Positions 7,901 through 17,200 of a DNA stretch of 64,000 bases are shown here, one piece after another. Source of the DNA: Verrucomicrobiota bacterium (GTDB lineage: Bacteria; Verrucomicrobiota; Verrucomicrobiia; Verrucomicrobiales; Akkermansiaceae); the NCBI GenBank assembly GCA_026397725.1, contig JAPLUI010000266.1, forward strand, positions 18,471 through 82,470. The letters run 5' to 3'. Each line of letters begins with the position of its first letter. Position 1 is the first letter of the stretch. The position numbers and the translations under genes are program-made. The notes beneath the pieces were generated by a model. That model was not told the DNA's origin. It did no database searches and saw only the letters and a list, made by a program, of their open reading frames with translations.

Positions 7901-10900
7901 GGGGTTGAGATACGTGGTGCCCGTCGGGTTGGCGATCACCGCATAAGGACCGCCGGTGATGGTGGCGCGTTTCACGGTGTAGCCGGTGGCACCTGGCGCG
8001 GGATCCCAGCTCAGGGCGATCTGCCCATCGCCTGCGGTGGCCACCAAGCCCGTCGGGCTCGGCTGGAATCCCGGCGTCACATCGTGCAGGGCGTAGGCGC
8101 TCGTTTCCATCTCGGGACTGCCTGTTCTGGTGAGCACCACATTGGCCACGTAATCCCCCGGGTTCTGCGTCCAACTCGCGGTCAAGATCCGGTTATTGCC
8201 CGACCACGACGAGGGAGCGAGCGCTTGTTCCACCGACACGCCTGCGGAGGCGCCGTCCGTCGAAACCAGTTGCAGCCGATAGGTGTGACCAGGGGTGAGC
8301 CCCGGGAGGTTCAAATAATGATAGGTTTCAGAAGACCACGCATAGGAGCGCATCAGCTTGCCGAAAGCCGTGGAACCGTTCAGCGACGGAACGTGACCAT
8401 GCGTATCGGTGTCGGTGCGCTGATGACTGGCACTCAATCCGGTGGGGGACGTGTGACTCCAATCCGTGCCGAAGCTCAAACCGTTAGCCAGCGTGACCGG
8501 CGCCACCGCCGTGCTGCCGAAGTGATTGGCTTCGACCAGCGTGCCGGTGCTCAGGATTTCCGCCCCGGTCGCTGCGGCCGTGACCGCGAGCGCGGTGTTG
8601 GTGAAGACGACATTGGGGGCGACGGTGATGGTGACGGTATAGTCCTGATAGATCCCGCCGTTCTCGGCGGTGACCCGGTAGGTGACCGGGCTGGCGAAGT
8701 TTTGCGGGGTGGCCGGCGCGATGGTGGCGCCGGCGGCAGCGACCAAGGTCGGCGACAGCGCGCTGATGGCGGTGCCAAAGGGCACGGTGATGGTGATGTT
8801 GCGGTCAGTGATTTGGGCCGCGCCCAATGCCCCGAAAGTGCAGGTATCGATGGTGGTGTATGTGTTGGTGCCGGCGGCTCTAACGCCTTTGTCCAACAAC
8901 TGCCAGCCATTGAGCGGAGCCCAGTCGTTGTTGACCTTGGCCTGGACGTGGATTTCGCCGGCGGCATTGGGGATCAGGCGATCGAGCACGGCATGGTTCG
9001 CGCCAGCCCTCCAATCCGTCGCGGTGCCGCCGTTTTCCACCGTGTGCTGCACCAGGCCGACCCGATACGAGGTGCTGCGATCATCGGTGTTGTATTGGCT
9101 GGCCAGCGCCAGTTGATAGATATGTGAAGTGTTCAGGCCGGTCACCTTGAACAAGGTGGTGTGGCTGAGCAAATTGGGACTTTGGCTCAGTTGCAGGCCG
9201 CCCTTGAGCAACCGCGCGCCGTTGGGAGCCACTCCGAGGCCACCCCAGTCGCTGGCGGAGCCGTGCGCCACCAGGATCGCCGAGACCCCGATGGTGGTGG
9301 CCACCCCCTCGGAGTTCTTCATGTTAGTCAGGGCGGTGGTGCCACCCGCGCCCGCGTTCCAGCAATGCACCGCAGTGGACGCGGCGTTGATCCCGTCATA
9401 ATCCAGCGGAGCCACGCGACTGGCCGTGCCACTGCTGGCTGCGGAGTTAGATGCGGTTCCGTTCATCAGAATCGCGCTGCCGTGATAATCCAGGTTGACG
9501 GTCACCGGGGCCGTTACCGGCATGGCACTGGCCTCGTTGGAAGCCAAGCTGGTGCCACCGGCGCCGGTGGCCGTGACCACATAGTAATACGTGGTGCCAT
9601 TGGTCACGGTGGCATCCCGATAGTTGGTGGTCGTGACATCCGGGAAGCTGGCATAGGGTCCGCCGGGCGCCGTCGCGCGTTGCACCGTATAACTGGTCGC
9701 GAACGGCGACAGCGACCAGGCCAGGGCGACGGCGGAATCGAGCGGGGTGGCCGTGAGGTTGGCCGGGACCACCGGGGCGGTGCTGCCGACGCAGCGGAAG
9801 AAGGCGCTGGCCGGCACCCGGCCCGAAGCACCCGGCCCGGACCAGTCGAGATAGAGGTAATTGTCGCCATAAGTTTCCACGAACTCCACCCGGATCCCGT
9901 GATAGCCGGCCGTCAGATACACGGGCATGTTGGACCACCCTGCTTGCCCGTAGATCGTCTTCATCACCCAGGTTTCATCCACAAACACCCTGGTATTGTC
10001 GTCCGCGCTGATGCTGAACGCATAGTAACCGGCGGTGGTGATTTTGACATAACCGGTATGCCGCGAGGAGAAATGGTCCTCGTAGCCGGTGGGAAAATCG
10101 GCATGGGCGAAACTGATCTGGGGGTCGATCCGGGTATCATTCGGCGCGAGGTGCGCCATGTCCGGCCAGGTGTACAAGTCCGGGGGTTGTTGATAGAACT
10201 CGGAATGGATCCCGGGTGAGATCGTGCCCATGCTGAGGAACACCGTCGCAAGGGCGGAGTCCACCGTGCCGTCATTGACCTTGAAGGTGAAGCTGTCCGT
10301 CGAGTTGTAGCCGGCCACCGGCGTGAAGGTGAGGTTCGGCGCGGTGCCGCGCAGCGTGCCATGCGCGGGCTGGCTGAGCACGGTGAAGGTGAGCGGGTTG
10401 TTATCCGCATCGGTGCCACTCAGCACGATGGCGGTGGCAGTGCCGAGCGCGACCGGCAGGCTGCGGTTGAGCGCCACGGGGGCCTGGTTCACCGGGGTGA
10501 CCGTTAGGCTAACAGTCGCCGCCGCCGAACTCACCCCTTCGCTATCGGTGACGGTGAAGGCCAGGCTGTCGCTGCCATTGTAAAGCGGTGCCGGCGTATA
10601 GGTCAGGAACGGGACGACGCCGGACAAGGTGCCGTGGGTGGGAGCGGCGGTGAGTTTATAGGTGATGGCATATCCTTCCGGGTCGGTGCCGGCCAGCGTG
10701 ATGGGAATGGCGGTATCCTCCACCGTGCTGAGCGTTTGCGCGATGGCCAGCGGCGCGTCGTTCACCGCCGTGACGTTGATGACCACCGTGGCGAGGGCCG
10801 AGTTGACTGTGCCGTCGTTAGCCACGAACGTGAAACTGTCCGTGCCATAGTAGTTCGCGGCCGGCGTGTAGGTGCGACTCGCCGCAGTGCCGGCCAGCGT

Positions 10901-13900
10901 GCCATGCGCAGGCGAGTCCACGATGCTGTAGGTCAGCGGGTTGCCATCCGCGTCGGTGCCGGTCAGCGTGATGATCTTGGCGGTGTCTTCCGCAGTGGAC
11001 ACGCTTTGGTTGTGGGCGACCGGCGTGATGTTGCCGCCGAGCCCCACCGCGATGGTGACCGTGGCAATGCTGGAGTCCACCTTGCCGTCGTTGGCCTTGA
11101 AGGTGAAACCGGTGTTGCCGGTAAAGCCGGCCACCGGGGTGTAGGTCAGGGCGGGCGGGGTGCCGGCGAGCGTGCCGCTGGCCGGGCCGGTCACCACGGT
11201 GTAGGTCAGCGGGTTGCCCGCATCGGCATCGGTGGCCGTCAGCGTGATGGCTTTCGCCGTATCCAATGCCGTGCTGACATGCTGGTTGAGGGCCACCGGC
11301 GGGCGGTTTGGATCCGCCACCACCGTGAGCGTGAGATCGCGGGTCACCGGGCCGTATTTGTTAGGATCGAGCACGCCATCCGTCACCCCCAGTCTGACGA
11401 TATAGGAACCGGGCGTGTCGAAGGTGGCGAGGGTGGTGTTGCTGGTGGTGGTGCCGTTGGTGCTGAAGGTCACGGCCCCCGCGCCGCGGGGCTTGCTCCA
11501 GGAATACACGAGCGAGGCGCCGTTGCCATCAATGTCCGCCGCGGCGGCGCTGAGCAGGGCGGTGCCGAGCGGCAGGGTCACCGTGGTGGGCGTCGCGGTG
11601 CAGGTGCTGATGGATTTGAAATACACCAGCGTGTGCGCGGTGGTGTCGTTTTGAATGGTGGCAATGGTATCGGCCAGATCGTAGCCGTTGCCATTCCAAT
11701 AATCCAGCGACGGCAGCGTGGCGGCGGCGGTGGAGCCATACTTCTTGAGGGCGTTCTTGCAGTCGTTGTTCCCGTTCGGCAACCACGAGCGACCGCTTTC
11801 AAGGTTTTCGAAAATCATGGCTGCCGGAATGCCTTCGTCGATATTGTATTTTGCCAGCAAGCGGATGCAGGCGTCGGCCAGCCATTCATTGCAGATGGTG
11901 TGATCGCTCATGAGGGCCGTGGTGATGACCGGGGCCAGCGCCTGGACATTGGGGAGGGTCAGGGCGTTGTTGAAGGTGTTGATCAGGCTGTTGCGCCCGA
12001 GCGATCGGGACATGGCGGTGATGGCCGGATAGAGCAGCCCGGTGGACACGCCCGAGACGGAACCGCCCAGTTGCGCCTCGAACGCCGCGCCGCCCAGGGT
12101 GCCATACGCGATTTGATAGGGGTCGGCCCAGTTGATCGGTTCGATGGGCTGCGCGGTGGCGACTATCTTGGTGAGCATGTCGGTCAGCGCCGGCTGGGCC
12201 ACACTCCCCATGGCCTTGAGGGCCTCCGCCGCGTAGTAGCGCACATGGTAGTCGCTGTCGGAGAGCCGGTCCCGCAGCACGCTCACCGCCGTGGCTGGCT
12301 TGAGCTGGCCGAGGGCCTGGCAGGCGCCCTTGCGGGCATTCAGGTTGGTGAGGTCGGCCGCCATGGTCAGCAGCGTGGCGACCTTGGTGCTGGCGTCGGC
12401 GCGGGTGGCCAGTTCGGCAGCGGCCCAGTTGCGTTTTTGCGACGACCAACTGGAGAGTGCGGCGACCAATTGGTCGCTGGTCAGGGTGTCGAGGTCGGTG
12501 CGTAGCGAGTACACCCCGTCGGTGATGGCTTCGTTGACGTCGCTGGCATTGAGATGGTTGGCGGCGTTTGGGTTTTTGCCGGTGATGTAGAGCCGCTGGA
12601 GCGCCGTGGCATAGGTCAGGAGGAAGCAGGCCGTGTCACTGTCGGCGCCCAGGCCCATGGCGTCCTTGGTCGGGTCCGTGGCGTTGGCGCTCGCGCCGGT
12701 GGCCGAGTGATAGGCGAAGGAGCCATCCCAGCGGCGCACCATGTCGAGTTCCCATTGGATTTGCCGGAAGTAGGCGGCCATGGCGGTGGGGCCGCCGACG
12801 TTGACGCCGAGCGGTTGCCAGAGGTGGGCATAGTAGGGGCCGGTGTGGCCCATTTCGCGCAGCGAGTAGGCGGCGGTGCAGGACTTGGCGAAGTACTGCG
12901 CCTGGGGGCTCATGTCGGCCTGGTCCTGCAGTGCCATGAGCAGCGAGGCGAGGCCGTTTTTGCCGTTGTCGTCATGCAGGTCTTCCGGCGGCGAGTGGCC
13001 GTAGGGGACCGAACCTTTGCCGGCGAAGTAGGCGAAATACTTGCGCCCGCGCTCGATGGCCGGCTCGATTTCCGGGTCCAGCGAGCCCCCGGACCGGGCA
13101 ATCGCCTTGCGGCCCAACATGATTCCGAGATTGACGGTTTCCCCGGCCTGATTGACGGGGCCATAGGTGGGCACATGGCCATGGGTCGATGAGCCATCGG
13201 ATTTCGACCATGCCATGCCGTGGCCATAGGTGCCGAACACGCTCTGGCCGGCGGCGCAGGTGGCGGTGAGTTCGCGGATGGCGGGCAGCACCTGGGCGTC
13301 GTCGGTGGCGAGGTAATACTCGCTCAGGAACACGTTGGTGTAGCCCCATGGCCACGCCACCATGGCATTCACGGGAATGGTCAGATCCAGGTACTGCGCC
13401 GCGACCTGCCGGGCATAGGTCTGCACCTTGGACTGGACCGTGGCGTAATACGGATCGGTGGGTGCCACGCAAGCCAGCAGCGCCAGCGCGATGACGGCGT
13501 TGCCTTCGGTGTAGCCGCTGTTGATAGAGCGGGACGCCAGGCGCGTGCAGGCCTTGGTGATGATGTTGGCTGATTTCGGACAACTGAAGGGGGCGGTCGC
13601 GCTGTAGCTTCCCATGACCGCAAGGGTGATTTGGACATTGAGGGTGAGGCCACCCCGCCAGATGAGCAGCTTGAGGGCCCCGGCGTTGGCGGTCTTCTCG
13701 GCCTCGGCGATGGCCAGGCCGAGGCTCTTGCGGGCATCGCTGGTGAAGGCCACCGGCGCCGCCGCCGTGCCGCTCGCCCCCAGCATCACGTCGCCCGCCA
13801 GCAGGATGCCGGCCGCCGGTGAAGCCGCTTCAACGCGGGTCACCAGGATCTGGCGGCTTTCGGTGGTCAGCCCCTCCGGGGTGAACAACCACTCGTTGCC

Positions 13901-14074
13901 GGTGCTGTAGATCCAGCCGCGGGCACCGGTCGGGCCCAGGTTATAGGTGTCGGTGGTGTCGATCAGGACGCCCGGTGCCGTGGCATCCGGAGGGGTGGCC
14001 TGCACGCCTGCGGGCAGGGCCAGCAGGGACACCATCACCGCGAGTGCGGCACGCCAAGCAGCTTTGTGTTTCAT
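4928..14074 (-). CDS. Giant multidomain secreted protein: DUF6288, PA14, cadherin-like, FN3 and YDG/MBG repeats
   Basis: With the start at 14074 the product is 3048 residues. A signal peptide (MKHKAAWRAALAVMVSLLAL, ending GVQA) decides the start; another ATG lies 15 bases upstream. The first ~850 residues match my memory of DUF6288 proteins: a PDZ-like beginning (GPTGARGWIYSTGNEW), then alpha-helical HEAT-like repeats (YHVRYYAAEALKAMG). Next come cadherin/Ig-like repeats with NRPPVAL, TPVAHNQSVSTAEDTAK and VNDAPLA borders (about 10,220-11,350). A PA14 carbohydrate-binding domain follows (FSISADDNTRVFVDETWV, about 9,790-10,220), then several fibronectin type III domains and a C-terminal third of YDG/MBG repeats (KTYDGT). 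The end module has DDRDPDGDGFGNLAEYTLG. This is probably a surface or secreted polysaccharide-interacting protein. It is divergent from the 14295 gene across 220 bases. Confidence 0.85.
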   Translation of the reverse strand: MKHKAAWRAALAVMVSLLALPAGVQATPPDATAPGVLIDTTDTYNLGPTGARGWIYSTGNEWLFTPEGLTTESRQILVTRVEAASPAAGILLAGDVMLGASGTAAAPVAFTSDARKSLGLAIAEAEKTANAGALKLLIWRGGLTLNVQITLAVMGSYSATAPFSCPKSANIITKACTRLASRSINSGYTEGNAVIALALLACVAPTDPYYATVQSKVQTYARQVAAQYLDLTIPVNAMVAWPWGYTNVFLSEYYLATDDAQVLPAIRELTATCAAGQSVFGTYGHGMAWSKSDGSSTHGHVPTYGPVNQAGETVNLGIMLGRKAIARSGGSLDPEIEPAIERGRKYFAYFAGKGSVPYGHSPPEDLHDDNGKNGLASLLMALQDQADMSPQAQYFAKSCTAAYSLREMGHTGPYYAHLWQPLGVNVGGPTAMAAYFRQIQWELDMVRRWDGSFAYHSATGASANATDPTKDAMGLGADSDTACFLLTYATALQRLYITGKNPNAANHLNASDVNEAITDGVYSLRTDLDTLTSDQLVAALSSWSSQKRNWAAAELATRADASTKVATLLTMAADLTNLNARKGACQALGQLKPATAVSVLRDRLSDSDYHVRYYAAEALKAMGSVAQPALTDMLTKIVATAQPIEPINWADPYQIAYGTLGGAAFEAQLGGSVSGVSTGLLYPAITAMSRSLGRNSLINTFNNALTLPNVQALAPVITTALMSDHTICNEWLADACIRLLAKYNIDEGIPAAMIFENLESGRSWLPNGNNDCKNALKKYGSTAAATLPSLDYWNGNGYDLADTIATIQNDTTAHTLVYFKSISTCTATPTTVTLPLGTALLSAAAADIDGNGASLVYSWSKPRGAGAVTFSTNGTTTSNTTLATFDTPGSYIVRLGVTDGVLDPNKYGPVTRDLTLTVVADPNRPPVALNQHVSTALDTAKAITLTATDADAGNPLTYTVVTGPASGTLAGTPPALTYTPVAGFTGNTGFTFKANDGKVDSSIATVTIAVGLGGNITPVAHNQSVSTAEDTAKIITLTGTDADGNPLTYSIVDSPAHGTLAGTAASRTYTPAANYYGTDSFTFVANDGTVNSALATVVINVTAVNDAPLAIAQTLSTVEDTAIPITLAGTDPEGYAITYKLTAAPTHGTLSGVVPFLTYTPAPLYNGSDSLAFTVTDSEGVSSAAATVSLTVTPVNQAPVALNRSLPVALGTATAIVLSGTDADNNPLTFTVLSQPAHGTLRGTAPNLTFTPVAGYNSTDSFTFKVNDGTVDSALATVFLSMGTISPGIHSEFYQQPPDLYTWPDMAHLAPNDTRIDPQISFAHADFPTGYEDHFSSRHTGYVKITTAGYYAFSISADDNTRVFVDETWVMKTIYGQAGWSNMPVYLTAGYHGIRVEFVETYGDNYLYLDWSGPGASGRVPASAFFRCVGSTAPVVPANLTATPLDSAVALAWSLSPFATSYTVQRATAPGGPYASFPDVTTTNYRDATVTNGTTYYYVVTATGAGGTSLASNEASAMPVTAPVTVNLDYHGSAILMNGTASNSAASSGTASRVAPLDYDGINAASTAVHCWNAGAGGTTALTNMKNSEGVATTIGVSAILVAHGSASDWGGLGVAPNGARLLKGGLQLSQSPNLLSHTTLFKVTGLNTSHIYQLALASQYNTDDRSTSYRVGLVQHTVENGGTATDWRAGANHAVLDRLIPNAAGEIHVQAKVNNDWAPLNGWQLLDKGVRAAGTNTYTTIDTCTFGALGAAQITDRNITITVPFGTAISALSPTLVAAAGATIAPATPQNFASPVTYRVTAENGGIYQDYTVTITVAPNVVFTNTALAVTAAATGAEILSTGTLVEANHFGSTAVAPVTLANGLSFGTDWSHTSPTGLSASHQRTDTDTHGHVPSLNGSTAFGKLMRSYAWSSETYHYLNLPGLTPGHTYRLQLVSTDGASAGVSVEQALAPSSWSGNNRILTASWTQNPGDYVANVVLTRTGSPEMETSAYALHDVTPGFQPSPTGLVATAGDGQIALSWDPAPGATGYTVKRATITGGPYAVIANPTGTTYLNPGLTNGTRYYYVISAITALGETPHSAQASALPTVPASPPAAPTGLAATPGSNTVGLTWNASSGALGYNVKRSLTSGGPYTTLGSPAATSYIDATAINGTPYHYVVSATNGAGEGANSTQVSATPSALPSTTTLASSLGATGAYGSAVTFTATVTAGASGTVTFKDGATVLGTGTLSSGQASIATSSLALGGHSITASYGGDATYAPSASGAFDFTVSAKMLTITGVTAANKIYDATATATLTGGAVSGVVSGESVTVIAGTGAFASANVGTWPVTATGYALGGANAGNYALAAQPGVANAGITARPLQLAGTRVYDGTLVAAAASLTIQNNLDGANLTLTGSTTLAGKEVGAQALAPIPAAARVQSKTGNTGPNASTTIPVTLSTAPANGNTLIAVIATRGSSAGRVTGITQTGATWSRAAQATNPNGTTTEIWQAPNILNAAAALTINQALLRSAAVVMEYRGVLSASPLDQTSSATGNSTAALTGTTPSTTQANELWIGGMGYISSTPTLGTVLNSFTAVASAQSTHGTAANNAKGYALERIVSATGTAYSGGTLSTTAQWAGALATFKTITPGTLALAGSAAGNYTLTGATGSLQVTPKALTVNGLAASDKTYDGTPAVALTGSAALPPAQAAGSGTSSDGKPYTGDTLTLGGTAVAEFADKHAGPNRPVTVTGITLGGAQAGNYTLTRQVGLTANLTPRPLTVAAVPATKTYDGTSTAAGTPILTPPLATGDAASTLAQAFQDGNAGDGNKVIIPGITLDDGNGGANYAVTLTNCTTGTIHQAAASITLGDLTQTYDGTPKSASATTTPEGLTVNLTYDGSPTSPSAAGSYAVLATIREMNHTGTASGTLLIKVEDLDSWRASHFTPAEITAGLAADDRDPDGDGFGNLAEYTLGTDPRTFNPHPLALTHPAGNTFTLRFVARSASGAGYAGRTRKYAVEVSSDLANPASWQGLSGFTNLIGEDQSVIVTLPIEAPGKFYRLNVRVE

Positions 14075-14294
14075 ACGTGGAGCCGTCATACACCCGGCGG
14101 GTGATGGCTGGCTACCACCATTTGGCGCGGATAAAATCAGGCTGGCTAAAAACGGGCTTGACATCCTGCCGCAGCGGGTTCACTTGCTTCCGGTAGCGCC
14201 GCAATGTAATGTGATCATCGGATGCCCACTTGATCTCGACTCAGCGCCGCCCGCCATTTCCAACTTTCTCCAACTTTCCTACCCCTCCTCTCAC
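14075..14294. promoter_or_regulatory. Divergent intergenic region between two giant surface-protein genes
   Basis: This 220-base stretch must contain the 5' ends of both divergent genes. A possible plus-strand promoter is TTGCTT (14184-14189), 17 bases, TAATGT (14207-14212); TTGACA at 14158 has no -10 partner at usual spacing. The leader just before the ATG at 14295 is pyrimidine-rich (CTCC and CTTT runs) without a Shine-Dalgarno sequence. Box assignments are weak and inferred by eye. Confidence 0.3.
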
Positions 14295-17200
14295 ATGAAC
14301 CTCCCGTCCACCCTTCGCTATCTTTGCCACGGTTCCCTCGCCGTGCTCCTTGCGGCGCAGTCCGCCTCGGCCGCCAATGGTTATTGGAACTCGGATGCCA
14401 ATGGCAACTGGGCGAGCGCCGCGGACCCGCCGTGGCTGGGGGCCGAGGTGCCGGGAGCCAACTCGGGCACGCTGAATTTCGACCTCGCGACCTTCGGGTT
14501 CGCGCTCACTGCGGACCGGATCGTCACGGTGGATGCCAATCGGAATATCGGCGGCATCACCTTTGCCAACCCCTCGTCGAGCAAATTCACCCTGAGCGGC
14601 GGCAGCCTGCTGTTGTCCAATGGCGGCGTGATCCAGACCGCGGTGGATAATGGCGATCATACCGATACCATCAGCACGGCCATCGCGATTCAGGGCGACG
14701 GTGGTGGCGCCACCTTCACCGCGGGTGCGAACTGGACCACGAGTATCATGAGCCTCGGCGCGGTGACGGGGGCCTCGACGGGAGCCAACGTCACCACGCT
14801 CGTCCTGAATGGCGGGAATGTCGGCGACAACGTCATCACGGGGGTGCTTGGCAATGGCACGGGCGGGGGCAAACTGGCGGTGACCAAGAGCGGTATTGGC
14901 ACCTGGATACTCGCCGGCTCGAACACCTTCGGCGGGCAGTTGAGCGTGGAGGAAGGCATCTTGAAAGTCGCCACGGTCAACGGTGCCAGCGCCGCCGGGG
15001 TGTTCGGCAACAGCACGCTTGCCGTGATCCTCGGCAGGGCCGGCGGCATCACCGGCACCCTCCAATACACCGGTGCCAGCACCAGCAGCTCCAAGAAGTT
15101 CACCATGGCCGCAGGCGGTAGCGGCGCATTCCTGGTGGATACGACCGGAGCCATCCTCACCGTCAGCGGCGTGATCGACGGCGAGGGCATTCTCGCCAAG
15201 GCCGGGACGGGAACGCTCAACCTCTCCGGTGCCAATACCTATACCGGCGGCATTGAGTTGTACGACGGCGTGCTGGCCTTGGGTAGCAGCGGTGCACTGG
15301 GCAACGGCGGCATGCTCACCTTCCGTGGCGGCACGCTCCAGTTCAGCGCCACTAACAAGGCCGACCACTCCGCCCGCTTCAGCACGACCGCCAACCAAGC
15401 CTTCAATTTCGACACCAACAGCCAAGCCGTCACCCTGGCGAGCGGCTTGACCAGCGCTGGCGGTTGGCTCACCAAATCCGGCACGGGCACGCTGACCCTC
15501 AGCGGTGTCAACACCTACGACTTTGGCACCACGGTCAATGCCGGCACGCTGGCGTTGACCGGAGCCGGCACGCTCGGGGCAAGCACCGGGTCGCTCACGG
15601 TGGATGGTGCCACGACCATCGTCAGCCTGGGCTCGACCAATCAAACGGTCGGCGCGGTTTACTTGTGGAACGGGGCGCAGATTACCGGCACCGGCATCCT
15701 CACCGGCATGTCCTTCGACGCCAATAACGGCACCATCAGTGCCAAACTCGCAGGCCAGGATGCCATCCTGACGAAAAACAACAGTGGCACCCTGACCCTC
15801 ACTGGTGCCAATACCCACGGCGGCACCACCGTCTATGAGGGGACGCTGACCCTCAGCGGGGCCGGCACGCTCGGGGCTCCCACCTGCACGCTCACGGCGA
15901 ACGGCAGCGCGACCATCGTCAGTTTGGGCACGACCAACCAGACGGTCGGCGCGGTCAACCTGTGGAACGGGGCGCAGATCACCGGCACCGGCACGCTCAG
16001 CGCCAGCACCGCCTTCAACGTGGACAGCGGCACCATCAGCGCCAAACTCGCGGGCCCCGGCACCTTGATAAAGGGCGACACCGCCACGGTGATCCTGAAC
16101 GGAATCAACACCTACAGCGGGGCTACCCTGGTCAGTGCGGGCACGCTGCAGGTGGCGAAGCCGTCCTCGCTGCCAGGTCAGACGACGCCCGGGCTCATCT
16201 CGGTGGCCGACGGTGCCACCCTGGCGGTCAATGTCGGCAGCAGCGGGGAATTCACCGCGACCGACATCAGCAATCTCCTGACCAACGCCACCTTCGCGGT
16301 CAACTCGATTCTGGGGGTCAACACCACGGCCGCGTTTGCCATGAGTTCGAGCCTTACCGGAGCCATCGGCCTCAGCAAGCTCGGCACCGGCGTGCTGACC
16401 CTCTCTGGCACTGGCAACACCTATAGCGGTGGCACCAGGGTCCTCGGCGGCACGCTGCTGCTCAGCGGGGTCGGCACGCTCGGGGAGAGCACCGGAGCGC
16501 TGACGGTGGACGGGGCCACCGCCATCCTGAGCATGGGTGCGACCAACCAGACGGTCGGCGCGGTCACGGTGTTGAACGGTGGGCAGATCACCGGCACCGG
16601 CACGCTCACCGGCACCACGTTCAACGTGGAGAGCGGCACCATCAGTGTCAAACTCGCGGGCACGGGTGCCATGCTGACCAAGAGCAGCATCGGCATGGTG
16701 ACCTTGACCGGGGCCAACACCTACGACGGCGGCACCCTGGTCAACGACGGAACGCTGACCCTTTCCGGGAGCGGCAAGCTCGGGGCGGCCACCGGGGCGC
16801 TTACGGTGGACGGCGGCAGTGCCATCCTGAGTTTGGGCACGACCCTCCAGACGGTCAGCGCGGTCAGCTTGCTCAACGGCGGGCAGGTCACCGGCACCGG
16901 CACGCTCACCGGCACCTCGTTCAACGTGGAGAGCGGCACGATCAGTGTCAAACTCGCGGGCACAGGTGCCGTCCTGACCAAAAACAGTCTTGGCACGGTG
17001 CTCCTGACCGGAGCCAACACCTATACGGGTGGCACCCGGGTCACTGCCGGCACGCTGCAGGCTGCGACGATTGCCTCGCTGCCGGGTCAGACCACCCTCG
17101 GGCTGATCACGGTGGCCGACGGCGCCAGTCTGGTGCTCAACGCCGGCGGCACCGGCGAATTCGCCTCAGCCAACATCACCAGTCTGGTGACCAACGCCAG

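Noticed and set aside
10634..12505. Long plus-strand ORF (623 codons) opposite the DUF6288 giant gene
   Set aside because: GC-rich codon use of the real minus-strand gene leaves the complementary frame open. The translation is arginine/glycine-rich without any domain.
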